Below, piece after piece: positions 1 through 7,909 of a stretch of DNA of 50,905 bases. The stretch is from NCBI GenBank assembly GCA_013112635.1, contig JABFGF010000016.1:1-50905 (forward strand). The letters are read 5' to 3'. Within the stretch, counting starts at the first letter, position 1, and every line of letters starts with the position of its first letter. A model generated the notes under the pieces. The model worked only from the letters and a program-made list of their open reading frames with translations, made no database searches and was not told the origin of the DNA. The translations under genes were made by a program, and so were the position numbers. This stretch comes from Calditrichota bacterium. Lineage in GTDB: Bacteria; Calditrichota; Calditrichia; Calditrichales; J004.

Positions 1-187
1 GACTAAAGTTTAAGTTATTATGATGAGTTTCAGATATATTAAGCAGAGAATTTTTTAAAAATTGTTTATCAGAACTACTTAGCTCTCCTTTTGATATTGA
101 AAGAAGACATGCATCTTCAGCTTTTTCTAGATCACCTTTTTTTATGCTTTGCTCAATTGTTAGTGTTATAATTTTCTTATTCCACAT
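1..187 (-). CDS. Partial hypothetical protein (N-terminal 62 residues)
   Basis: An open reading frame runs from an ATG at 187 off the left edge of the window. It has an AAGGA ribosome-binding site about 6 bases before the ATG. The visible part begins MWNKKIITLTIEQSIKKGD and is rich in Lys, Glu and Ser, with a predicted helical, TPR-like composition. I do not recognise the family. It reads divergently from the replication module on the right, so the interval from 188 to 466 holds promoters for both directions. The gene is truncated by the window edge, not demonstrably by mutation. Confidence 0.5.
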   Translation of the reverse strand, partial: MWNKKIITLTIEQSIKKGDLEKAEDACLLSISKGELSSSDKQFLKNSLLNISETHHNNLNFS

Positions 188-331
188 TTTGGTTCCTTAG
201 TTTGTGAATATTTTGTAATAAATATAGATATAATTTAGTAAAAAAAAATGGGATAATAGAAAGAAATATTCAACTTTAGGAGCGTTATATATATTAATTA
301 ATTTCATCTTTTTTGAGTTACAAACTAGCTA

Positions 332-360
332 TTGACATACGGAATGGATGTAACTATACT
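332..360 (+). promoter_or_regulatory. Consensus sigma-70 promoter of the replication module
   Basis: TTGACA (332-337) is followed after exactly 17 bases by TATACT (355-360). Transcription would start near 367, about 100 bases before the first small gene. A TATAAT also occurs at 360-365, but its spacing from the -35 box is 22 bases. The rest of 188-466 is AT-rich, with no further gene. Confidence 0.75.
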
Positions 361-399
361 ATAATATGAGAAACTCAATTCTCAAATTTTGGTCGGGAG

Positions 400-425
400 A
401 AACCTTGATTTATCAGGGTTTTTTT
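400..425 (+). terminator. Leader hairpin with U-tract (attenuator-like)
   Basis: A 9-bp stem (400-408 with 413-421, one G-U pair) closes a TTTA tetraloop and runs straight into seven T residues (419-425). It sits between the predicted transcription start near 367 and the first gene at 467. It should therefore stop or attenuate transcription into the replication genes. No coding sequence lies between promoter and hairpin, so control would act on the RNA itself. Confidence 0.6.
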
Positions 426-466
426 CGGCCTGAAATCATTTTAATTTTTTTAAGAAAAGGAGCTAT

Positions 467-616
467 ATGACCTGTCAAAATACCTGCACAAATTGCAGGG
501 AAAGTTTTAACACAGACAACAGGAAGAACTATCTTTGCCCTAAGTGTCGCAAAGAATATAACCGGAAATATTACCGCAAAAACAAAAAATTCGCCTTGAA
601 TAATTTCAGCGAATAG
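467..616 (+). CDS. Small zinc-ribbon protein (49 aa)
   Basis: This short gene has a good AAAAGGAG ribosome-binding site 4 bases before its ATG. The protein has two CxxC knuckles (CTNC at residues 7-10, CPKC at 24-27) and a very basic, aromatic tail after the second knuckle (KEYNRKYYRKNKK). This is the pattern of a single zinc ribbon with a nucleic-acid-binding tail. Similar mini zinc-ribbon proteins are common in phages and plasmids. It is the first gene after the promoter and leader hairpin and lies 49 bases before the primase gene, so it may regulate the module or assist replication. The specific role is unknown. Confidence 0.65.
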   Translation: MTCQNTCTNCRESFNTDNRKNYLCPKCRKEYNRKYYRKNKKFALNNFSE

Positions 617-627
617 AAAGGATACCT

Positions 628-687
628 ATGTACAAAATTTACCAAAATTTGAAAGTTGAACTAACATGGAGTTTGAACTATCGTTAA
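628..687 (+). CDS. Short translated leader ORF (19 aa) overlapping the primase start
   Basis: An AAAGGA ribosome-binding site (617-622) stands 5 bases before an ATG at 628 that opens only 19 codons and stops at 685-687. The primase/helicase ATG at 666 is in another frame, inside this ORF, and has no clear ribosome-binding site of its own. The only in-frame codons upstream of 666 lead directly to a TGA at 657-659, so the primase cannot start earlier. The arrangement suggests that ribosomes loading at 628 deliver translation to the primase start. The peptide itself, beginning MYKIYQNLKVELTWSL, need not have a function. Confidence 0.4.
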   Translation: MYKIYQNLKVELTWSLNYR

Positions 688-3083
688 ATAACGAGAAAGC
701 AGATGCTACAAATGTAGCAGCAAACTGGTATTCAGAGAGAGCGAATATCACATCTGAAGCAGATGTAAAAAACATATTTTGCAAACATTCCTATTCACCC
801 CACCAATGGATAGATGGTAATCGCAAGCAAGCGAATTACATCCAAACCTCGTTTATAGTCGTTGATTATGATGATGGGTTTACGATTAAGGAAGCCCGCC
901 AGCGATTTAGTAAATACAATCATATTATCATCACATCAAAAAGCCACCAGATCGTAAAAACGAAGAAAGAAACTTTGGGTAAAGTGGACCGCTTTCATAT
1001 TGTTTTCCCGATTGACAAAGAAATCAAAGATCCTGAAACGGTAAAAGAGTTGAAATATGCCAAGATCTTTGAAGGCTCAGATCCGGCTGTTTATGAAACA
1101 GGCAGGTTTTTCTTTCCTTCACCGGATAATGCGGAAATATATATAAATGAAGAAGGTGAGAATCTTGAGATCGAGAGATTAGAATATTTTGAACAGAAAG
1201 GGAATAAACCTGCTAAGCAGGCGAAGGCGAGGGTTCTCGATTTATCAACCATTGACACCATCCGCACCCATTGCAAAACAGTAGATGAAACCTTTAAAGC
1301 CATTGAGACTGATGGTGCCCATGCTTCTGTCGGGCATAAACAGAGACTGCTGGCAGCTAATATCATTCGTAATACAACGGATGATGAAGCCTATGTAAAG
1401 AAACTGTTTGGCAACCTGTCCGATTATGATGAAGAAACAACCCTAAAACATTACAGGAGTTTCGACTGTAGGCCAATCACCTGTTCCAAGCTACAGGATA
1501 TTGACTGGAAGCTGTGTAGTGGGACGTGTCCATTGATGAAAGATATCGATAAGCACAGCCCGATTGCTTTTAAGTATCGAAGTGGTGAGGGGCTGATGAC
1601 CAACGACGAATTACTACAAGATGCTGAGAATGAAGAAAAATTTAACGAATTGATGAAACGGGCCCGAGCGTCTTCTAATCCACTGAAAAAGCAGAAACTT
1701 ATCGAACGCCTTGCCACAGAATCAGGATTAAAAGAATCTACTTTAAAACAGGAAATCAGAAAAGTACAGGTGGTCGATGATGAAAAAACCTTTGTTGTTA
1801 ATGGCAGGATTCATGAAGTAAAAGCCGCCGAGTTTATAATCCATAAATATAGTTTTATTCGGTTTCAGGAAGACTTTTATCAATATAATGAAGGCATCTG
1901 GGAGAAGATGTCAAAAGAAGAGGTGGAAGCTATTATCCATAATGAAATAAAAAACTGGTCGGATAACCATACGATCTCAGAAACAATTAATGCAGTCAGA
2001 CGGGAATGTTTTGTCTCAGCAAAGACCGTGGAAGAAAAAACAGGTACATATGTGATTGCCTGTAATAACGGGTTGTTTGATGTGAAAACGAATGAATTGA
2101 GAGATTTCACTGAGAAATATTACCGCTTTCAGAAGATGCCTGCTAATTATGATAAAGCAGCAAAGTGTCCTGAATTTATGCAGGTATTGGAGGAACTGTT
2201 TGATGGAGATGAAGATGCGGATGATAAGAAGATCATGCTGCAGGAGATTATGGGCTATCTGCTGATCCCGGATTATACATTAATCAAGAAGATGTTTTAC
2301 CTGTGGGGACCAAAGGCCAATAATGGGAAGTCTACTGTACTGGATATTATCCAGGCCGTTATGGGAGAAGATTATATTGACAGCGTGCCTCTAAACAAGC
2401 TCGATGGCTTTATGTTGAAAAGACTGGCGGGTGTTCATGCCAATATAGTTGGTGACCAGGATGCGGCTGTTAAAGTACCGGATGGTGTTATAAAGATGCT
2501 TGTGGGTGGCAGGGATAAGATAACCGCTGATGTAAAGAACAAAGAAGCCATTAACTTTAAGAACTACGCCCGTTTGATTTTTGCTGTGAATAAGCTTCCC
2601 TTTAGCCAGGCCAAAGACGCCGGTTATTATACCCGAGTAGCCGTACTTGTTTTCAATAATGAGTTTGTTTCTGACCCCGTAGGGGGACAGAAACAGGCTG
2701 ATCCGGAAAAGATTGACAGGATTATTGAAAATGAGCTTGATGGAATATTGAACTGGATGCTGGAGGGACTACAACGATTGCTTAAGAATAAACAGTTGAC
2801 GATACCCAATTCTTCTATTCAAGCATTGAATGATTATAAGACAGAGAATAATTCTGTTTTAAGCTTTGTAAAAGATAAATGTGAATTAGGTGATGGAATT
2901 AGAAGTAACCGAACAGCGGTATATGAAGAGTATTGTGAATGGTGTAAAAGAAATGGTTTTAAGAACCAGGTTAAGGCATCAAACTTTTATAAAACATTGC
3001 AGTCAGATTTTCCAGTTAACGATTATCGCGATAATAGAACAAGATATTTAGAAGGGATAAAAGTGTCAGCTCTTCCTTTTTGA
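666..3083 (+). CDS. Primase-polymerase / SF3 (D5-like) helicase replication protein
   Basis: This 805-aa protein joins an archaeo-eukaryotic primase-like N-terminus to a superfamily 3 helicase, the usual architecture of phage and plasmid replication proteins of the P4/D5 type. In the N-terminal part the acidic motif VVDYDD lies at residues 65-70, SKSH at 91-94 and DRFHIVF at 108-114, matching the DxD, sxH and R/h-F signatures of AEP primases. A small Cys motif (CSGTC) follows in the middle. The helicase has a Walker A at 548-557 (GPKANNGKST) and a downstream FAVNKLPF segment, the sensor-like stretch typical of D5/P4 helicases. It would prime and unwind DNA at the element origin, for which the iteron-like array directly downstream is the candidate. 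Its codon usage is less AT-rich than that of the secreted-protein genes nearby. Confidence 0.88.
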   Translation: MEFELSLNNEKADATNVAANWYSERANITSEADVKNIFCKHSYSPHQWIDGNRKQANYIQTSFIVVDYDDGFTIKEARQRFSKYNHIIITSKSHQIVKTKKETLGKVDRFHIVFPIDKEIKDPETVKELKYAKIFEGSDPAVYETGRFFFPSPDNAEIYINEEGENLEIERLEYFEQKGNKPAKQAKARVLDLSTIDTIRTHCKTVDETFKAIETDGAHASVGHKQRLLAANIIRNTTDDEAYVKKLFGNLSDYDEETTLKHYRSFDCRPITCSKLQDIDWKLCSGTCPLMKDIDKHSPIAFKYRSGEGLMTNDELLQDAENEEKFNELMKRARASSNPLKKQKLIERLATESGLKESTLKQEIRKVQVVDDEKTFVVNGRIHEVKAAEFIIHKYSFIRFQEDFYQYNEGIWEKMSKEEVEAIIHNEIKNWSDNHTISETINAVRRECFVSAKTVEEKTGTYVIACNNGLFDVKTNELRDFTEKYYRFQKMPANYDKAAKCPEFMQVLEELFDGDEDADDKKIMLQEIMGYLLIPDYTLIKKMFYLWGPKANNGKSTVLDIIQAVMGEDYIDSVPLNKLDGFMLKRLAGVHANIVGDQDAAVKVPDGVIKMLVGGRDKITADVKNKEAINFKNYARLIFAVNKLPFSQAKDAGYYTRVAVLVFNNEFVSDPVGGQKQADPEKIDRIIENELDGILNWMLEGLQRLLKNKQLTIPNSSIQALNDYKTENNSVLSFVKDKCELGDGIRSNRTAVYEEYCEWCKRNGFKNQVKASNFYKTLQSDFPVNDYRDNRTRYLEGIKVSALPF

Positions 3084-3363
3084 GCTGTCACTTACCTGAC
3101 ACAAAAGGGTATTAGCTGACACAAAATCGATGAAAAAATTAAAAAAGTAAAAGATTTATTCAAAAAATGATGAAATAAAGGCATTTACCTGACACACCTG
3201 ACACCTTGCTGTCACCTCTAAACCCTTGCTATCAAAGGGCTGTGACGGCTGTGTCAGCTAAATACTTAAAATTGTTAAAAAAAATAAAATAAATAATCAT
3301 GAAAATTATAAAATATTTACCAGAACCTGAAAATGACACATTTTACCTGACACAGCTGTCACC
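3063..3363. repeat. Iteron-like TGACAC/TGTCA array, candidate replication origin
   Basis: About a dozen copies of a TGACAC core, or its complement, are packed from the last codons of the helicase gene to the next gene. Copies of (A)CCTGACAC(A) start at 3094, 3187, 3196 and 3345. AGCTGACACA is at 3114. Inverted forms of the type GTGTCAGCT or AGCTGTCACC are at 3063, 3083, 3208, 3251 and 3354. TGACACA is at 3334. An A/T-only stretch of about 60 bases (3264-3324) separates two clusters. Iterons plus an AT-rich unwinding region next to the replication initiator gene is the classical origin layout. The intergenic stretch 3084-3397 contains no gene. Confidence 0.7.
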
Positions 3364-3397
3364 AACAAACAATAAATAAACCTAGGACCAATTAAAT

Positions 3398-3751
3398 ATG
3401 GAAAAACTAAATGCATGGGATAAATGGCTTGAAGCTAAAACGCCCAAAAAGAAACGAAAACATAATTACCCGAAAAACAGAAAGAGCGGTGTTCATAAGA
3501 ACTCACAGAAATATCACCTGTTACAAGAGCATCCGGAGTCTTTTATAAAAGAGACCTGGATTAAACACGGAATATATCAGGCTGGTGAAATATTGGATGC
3601 GAGTCCAAAAGTAATCTGGCACCTGGCCAGGGAAAAAGGCTGGAAACGTCCTTTGCCGGATTTTTTAGCTTTAGCTGCCCAGACGGGCAATTGGAAGATC
3701 ACTGAGAATTATTATATAGAGGAAGAGAAAGATGAAAATATATTGGGTTAG
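3398..3751 (+). CDS. Small basic protein with possible HTH, mobile-element accessory gene
   Basis: The protein is 117 aa. Its first 45 residues are very basic (KTPKKKRKHNYPKNRKSGVHK) and would bind nucleic acid. A helical segment follows (IYQAGEILDASPKVIWHLAREKGW), which reads like a helix-turn-helix of the type that distinguishes regulators or small terminase-like proteins. It follows the candidate origin, and its end overlaps the next gene by 20 bases, so the two are probably translated together. I do not recognise a named family; a DNA-binding role is inferred from composition and context. Confidence 0.55.
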   Translation: MEKLNAWDKWLEAKTPKKKRKHNYPKNRKSGVHKNSQKYHLLQEHPESFIKETWIKHGIYQAGEILDASPKVIWHLAREKGWKRPLPDFLALAAQTGNWKITENYYIEEEKDENILG

Positions 3752-3986
3752 GAAAAAAATTTTCAAATGTGGCACAGAAGAGTTTGATGATTATTATAAC
3801 TGGATCGATAAGAACTTCATAGTTTACGGATTTGGAGATTTTCACTATTCTGAATTGGGAGTAGACATTCCGGTTCACTATCTTGAAAAAGGGGATTTAC
3901 TGCCCAGCAATCCTTACAAGCAAGTACCTGATTGGCAAAAAACTCCATGGATTGCACCGGCAGAGGCTGTAGCTGAAATAAATTAA
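3732..3986 (+). CDS. Hypothetical protein, 84 aa
   Basis: The start overlaps the preceding gene by 20 bases, and a GAGGAAGAGAAAG purine run before the ATG can serve as ribosome-binding site. The product is small, acidic and aromatic (several Tyr, Trp and Phe), with no signal peptide, membrane segment or Cys motif. It is the last gene before a strong terminator, so it closes the replication-module transcript. I do not recognise it. The overlap with its upstream partner is the best sign that it is a real gene. Confidence 0.5.
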   Translation: MKIYWVRKKIFKCGTEEFDDYYNWIDKNFIVYGFGDFHYSELGVDIPVHYLEKGDLLPSNPYKQVPDWQKTPWIAPAEAVAEIN

Positions 3987-4016
3987 ATAATAGTACCTCT
4001 AGGGGTACTATTATTT
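3985..4016. terminator. Strong bidirectional terminator closing the replication module
   Basis: A perfect 13-bp inverted repeat (3985-3997 with 4004-4016) with a 6-base loop starts inside the stop codon of the previous gene. It ends in T residues on the plus strand and in T residues on the minus strand as well, so it can work both ways. Confidence 0.8.
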
Positions 4017-4095
4017 AGAATAATCCTAACTAAAAAAAGGTTGCGTTTCGATTTTTCTTTTTAGTATATTTATAGGTAATAATCACTCGGTATTT

Positions 4096-4132
4096 TTTAC
4101 TTTGCTGATCTTGAGGGGGAAGGCAAAGTAAA
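4096..4132 (+). promoter_or_regulatory. Structured leader upstream of the metalloprotease gene
   Basis: A 10-bp perfect stem (4096-4105 with 4123-4132, TTTACTTTGC/GCAAAGTAAA) encloses a 17-base loop containing GGGGG. A related hairpin precedes the secreted-protein gene at 7910, and the sequence after it is also similar there (AAAGTAAA...ACAAA..GGAAAC..ATGT). The interval 4017-4314 otherwise holds only a 57-codon reading frame (4145-4318) that resembles the 5' end of the gene at 7910 and is probably not a functional gene. Confidence 0.35.
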
Positions 4133-4314
4133 CAAAGGGAAACAATGTGTTTTATTAAACCAACACCCTCAATCTTTTTATATATTTTGAATTGCCTTCC
4201 TATTCTAATAAATCCACGGAAGTATTATTGCCAAATGGATGTGAAAACATTTACCAATAATAACACAAAAAAGTCGAATTGCGGTTTTCCAATAGTTCAA
4301 ATAAGGAGGACAGA

Positions 4315-6507
4315 ATGAATACTCTTAGGTTTAGAATCATTATTTTAACATTTATAGTTTTACCTTTTCTTATTTCTGCTCAAGACAAAACACCACAAAC
4401 TACACAAAAAGATGCGTGGTCAAAATATCAAGATGACAACGGCGCTGACTGGAAACTAAGATGGAATAAAAAAACTGGTTCTCCAGCAAGTATGTATGGT
4501 GGAAAATCGAAAGAATATGAAGGAAGTTTTGAAACAAAGGCAAAATCATTTTTGAAGGATAATATTGAACTCTTTGATTTTGAAAATGAAAGTTATATTG
4601 ATCAATTAATAGTAACGAAAACAGTTGATAGAAAAGAAGGAACTTTTGTCCGCTTAAAGCAGCTTTACAATAATATACCTGTAGTTGGTGGTGAATATGT
4701 CACAAGATTTGACAACACAAATAAGGTGACTTATGCCGGCGGTTATTTATATAATAAAATAAACCTTGACTTAACGCCGAAAATATCTGAAAGTGTTGCT
4801 ATTGAGTCGGCCAAAATTGGACTTAACATAATGGAATTGAAAAGCCAACCATTAACAGAAGTAGTGATTTTACCTTGGGATGGAAACTATTCTTTATGCT
4901 GGAAAGTTCTATTAGTTGAAAGTGCTATAGGGAAGTGGGAATGTTTTGTTGATGCTCAAAATGGTGCGTTAATTTATCATGAAAACATAGTTTCCAATTC
5001 AGTAACCAAGAGTGGAAATGTATACTTGACAAACCCAGGAAATGGAGGTATTACCAGCGACTCAATTGAGGTTGAGTATGTTGGAGGAAAAAATCAGTTT
5101 GAATTAAGGAATAACTTTGCCACACCTATAAACTCATCAGGGCAAGTAATTACCAGTACAACCGGTAATTTTTATTACACTCCGCCAGGATCAACTGTTT
5201 ATGATAATACGAATTTTGATTATGTCAATACACTTTATCATGTTTTCAATTTTGCCACGGTTTACATAAGAGATGAACTTGGATATACACCTTCAGCAAT
5301 TGATATTTATGTACATCAGAACTACGACAATGCCTATTTTGATGCAGAAACATCTGTCTTACGTTTTGGGCAAACGTTAACGGGGGATTATTTTGATTTT
5401 GCAAAATCAAATGACATGATTTATCATGAATATACTCATTTCATTATATACAACATTAGTGGTATCTACGGATTTAATGATGAAAAAGGTGCTATGAGTG
5501 AGGGTTACGCCGATTATTTTGCTTGCTCCTTTACAGATGACTCAAATTGGGCTGAATGGTTGCATACTACTTATACAACTCATTTACGCAAATTAAACAC
5601 TGATCCGGCCACATTTAATTATTCGAACTATGATAATATCTCCTATCGTACAAGCCCCGTTGGAAGCGCGCATGCAAATGGAATGATATGGTCTGGGGCT
5701 TTGTGGGATTTACGGACACTGCTTGGAGACTCACTTGCGGATGAAATAATATTTACTAGTGTTATTTCATTAACATCAACGCCAACCTTTTTGGACGGAT
5801 TAAATGCGATATTAGATTATGCAGGGACAGTTTATCCTAGCACTATACCTACCATAAAAACTATTTTTTGTAATAGAGAAATATCATTTCCTGAAACGCC
5901 TGGATTATTACAAATATCAACAAGTTCCGGTGGTTTTGTGCAGTTAAATTGGCCGCTAAATACAGAATGTAATCATTCTGGATATAAGATTTATAGAGAC
6001 TATGACTTTAATGGTTTTCAATTACTAACAACAGTCGGCGCATCTACTACATCATATGAAGACAGAGGTATTACTGTAGGAAACAAGTTTGATCCAAAAG
6101 TCAGGTATAAAATATCTGCCTTTGATGTATCAGGTCAAGAATCATCAACATCCAATGTTGTCACCACTTATGCCGGTGGCATAAATAGTAAAGATGTATT
6201 GAATAATCTTAAAGAAATTCAATTAACTAAATTTGAATTATTTAATGCCTATCCAAACCCCTTTAATCCCCAAACAAATATTAACTTCTCGCTTCCTGAA
6301 AAGTCTAATACAATTTTATCTGTCTATAATACATTAGGTATGGAAATAAAAACACTGGCAAATGGTATATTAGAAAAAGGTATTCATAAAAGAGTTTTAT
6401 ATGCAAGCCAACTTCCGACTGGAATTTACATAGTCAAGATAAATTCAAGAGGTTTGGAAACAAACAAAAAATACACACAAACACAAAAGATCATTTTGAT
6501 AAAATAG
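4315..6507 (+). CDS. Secreted M36/fungalysin-like zinc metalloprotease, T9SS cargo
   Basis: The start is the ATG at 4315, preceded by AAGGAGGA and followed by a clear signal peptide ending ...FLISAQ; a TTG 12 codons upstream has no such support. The protein is 730 aa. A propeptide region of FTP/PepSY type comes first. The catalytic domain follows with HEYTH at residues 371-375 and the third zinc ligand in the EGYADYF segment at Glu396, the arrangement of gluzincins of the M36/M4 type. A fibronectin-III-like domain and a C-terminal T9SS sorting domain (AYPNPFNPQT) complete it. It should be exported through the Sec and type IX pathways and degrade extracellular protein. Confidence 0.85.
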   Translation: MNTLRFRIIILTFIVLPFLISAQDKTPQTTQKDAWSKYQDDNGADWKLRWNKKTGSPASMYGGKSKEYEGSFETKAKSFLKDNIELFDFENESYIDQLIVTKTVDRKEGTFVRLKQLYNNIPVVGGEYVTRFDNTNKVTYAGGYLYNKINLDLTPKISESVAIESAKIGLNIMELKSQPLTEVVILPWDGNYSLCWKVLLVESAIGKWECFVDAQNGALIYHENIVSNSVTKSGNVYLTNPGNGGITSDSIEVEYVGGKNQFELRNNFATPINSSGQVITSTTGNFYYTPPGSTVYDNTNFDYVNTLYHVFNFATVYIRDELGYTPSAIDIYVHQNYDNAYFDAETSVLRFGQTLTGDYFDFAKSNDMIYHEYTHFIIYNISGIYGFNDEKGAMSEGYADYFACSFTDDSNWAEWLHTTYTTHLRKLNTDPATFNYSNYDNISYRTSPVGSAHANGMIWSGALWDLRTLLGDSLADEIIFTSVISLTSTPTFLDGLNAILDYAGTVYPSTIPTIKTIFCNREISFPETPGLLQISTSSGGFVQLNWPLNTECNHSGYKIYRDYDFNGFQLLTTVGASTTSYEDRGITVGNKFDPKVRYKISAFDVSGQESSTSNVVTTYAGGINSKDVLNNLKEIQLTKFELFNAYPNPFNPQTNINFSLPEKSNTILSVYNTLGMEIKTLANGILEKGIHKRVLYASQLPTGIYIVKINSRGLETNKKYTQTQKIILIK

Positions 6508-6518
6508 TCAGGTATAAA

Positions 6519-7778
6519 ATGAAAAAAATCATATTCATTTTGCTGCTATGCAAATTTTTATATGGCCAGAATTCTTTAGGCTGGCAACAGCTTCCCCAAA
6601 TTACAGAAAATGTTAAAACTCTAAATGGTTTGCACTTTTTTAATAAAGATTCTGGCTGGGTTTGTGGATCCTATCGGCCTAGTTCTACATTCCAGTTTGC
6701 AGCTAAAACAAATAATGCTGGTGGCACTTGGGAACAATATGATGACATTGGGAATTTAAGGATTCTAAACGATATTACTTTTATAAATGATTCAGTCGGT
6801 TTTATTTTGAACGGGTGGATTTTAAAAACAATAGATTTTGGGAAAACCTGGATAAAAGTATTTGACGACTTTGGAGCAGATGTAAAAAGCCGCATTAAAT
6901 TTTATGATGAAAAATATGGTTGGGCAATCGGAATGGATGAAACAATAGTAAAAACATCCGATAGTGGTGAAACCTGGGAATATGTTACTATTGACAGCTT
7001 AACCATGCAAACACTTGGAAATCTTAGCATCGTTGACACGAATATTGTTTATGTTTCAAATTTTCGTTCCATTCATAAAACCATTAATAGTGGCCAAACC
7101 TGGTCGGTTATTTATAAAACGACAGGTACTTTCGAAGAGTTTTATGATGTAGAATTTACATCTCCAAAGAAAGGCTGGATAGCCGGGACAAGCAGAAGAG
7201 TATTGTTTTCGGAAGATGGTGGTGAAAACTGGGTGGATAAATCACCAGTATTAAGCTTTGATGCAATTAACAACCTCGATGCGCTTGACTCATTGACTGT
7301 CATGGCTGTTACATCTGAAGGCGCTATACTGAGAACAGATGATGGTGGTGAGAACTGGACTGAACAAGTACCTCAGGATGTTTTTAGTTATTTAGTTGAT
7401 GTCAAAATGATTGATTCATTGACAGCTTATGCTGTAGGTTTCAACGGCACCATTGTAAAAACCACAAATGGGGGAGTAACCTGGCTAAATGAAACACAAT
7501 CAAATGATATACCAAATTCTTTTAAACTTTACTCGCCTTATCCAAACCCGTTTAACCCAACTACGACCATTAAATTTGAAATACCTAAACGAGGCTTTGT
7601 AAATATTGGTGTTTATAATACAATAGGTCAAAAAGTTCAAACACTGCTTTCTGAAGAAATCAATCCAGGGGTGTTTGAGTTGGTTTTTAATGCTTCTGGT
7701 TTAGCAAGCGGTGTTTATTATATAAGTTTAAAATCGGGCTCTTTTATCAAAAGTAAAAAAATATTGCTATTACGTTAA
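6519..7778 (+). CDS. Secreted YCF48-like beta-propeller, T9SS cargo
   Basis: The 419-aa protein begins with a signal peptide (MKKIIFILLLCKFLYGQ). It then has about seven repeats ending in G-x-x-W turns, for example AGGTW, FGKTW, SGETW, SGQTW, GGENW and GGVTW. These are the signature of YCF48/sortilin-like propellers. A T9SS sorting domain (PYPNPFNPTTTI) forms the C-terminus. The gene lies 11 bases after the metalloprotease stop, so the two are probably cotranscribed. Propellers of this type usually bind proteins or glycans rather than catalyse; the target is unknown. Confidence 0.8.
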   Translation: MKKIIFILLLCKFLYGQNSLGWQQLPQITENVKTLNGLHFFNKDSGWVCGSYRPSSTFQFAAKTNNAGGTWEQYDDIGNLRILNDITFINDSVGFILNGWILKTIDFGKTWIKVFDDFGADVKSRIKFYDEKYGWAIGMDETIVKTSDSGETWEYVTIDSLTMQTLGNLSIVDTNIVYVSNFRSIHKTINSGQTWSVIYKTTGTFEEFYDVEFTSPKKGWIAGTSRRVLFSEDGGENWVDKSPVLSFDAINNLDALDSLTVMAVTSEGAILRTDDGGENWTEQVPQDVFSYLVDVKMIDSLTAYAVGFNGTIVKTTNGGVTWLNETQSNDIPNSFKLYSPYPNPFNPTTTIKFEIPKRGFVNIGVYNTIGQKVQTLLSEEINPGVFELVFNASGLASGVYYISLKSGSFIKSKKILLLR

Positions 7779-7855
7779 ACCGGTTTATTTAGCATATTTA
7801 TAGAAAGATTTTTTTATTTGTACCTCACGAATGATTTATGGTATAGAATACAGAC

Positions 7856-7888
7856 ACTTTAATTGCATGCAAAGCAATCGGGGAAAGT
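7856..7888 (+). promoter_or_regulatory. Leader hairpin related to the one at 4096
   Basis: An outer ACTTT/AAAGT stem (7856-7860 with 7884-7888) and an inner ATTGC/GCAAT stem (7862-7866 with 7874-7878) frame a CGGGG bulge. This matches the general plan of the hairpin before the metalloprotease, and the next 20 or so bases up to the ATG are similar too. Confidence 0.3.
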
Positions 7889-7909
7889 AAATAAACAAAA
7901 GGAAACGAC

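Noticed and set aside
360-365. TATAAT as the -10 box for the TTGACA at 332
   Set aside because: The spacing would be 22 bases; TATACT at 355-360 has the right 17-base spacing.
4145-4318. 57-codon ORF before the metalloprotease gene
   Set aside because: It lies in the duplicated leader, lacks a strong ribosome-binding site, and its end simply overlaps the real ATG at 4315; treated as a remnant.
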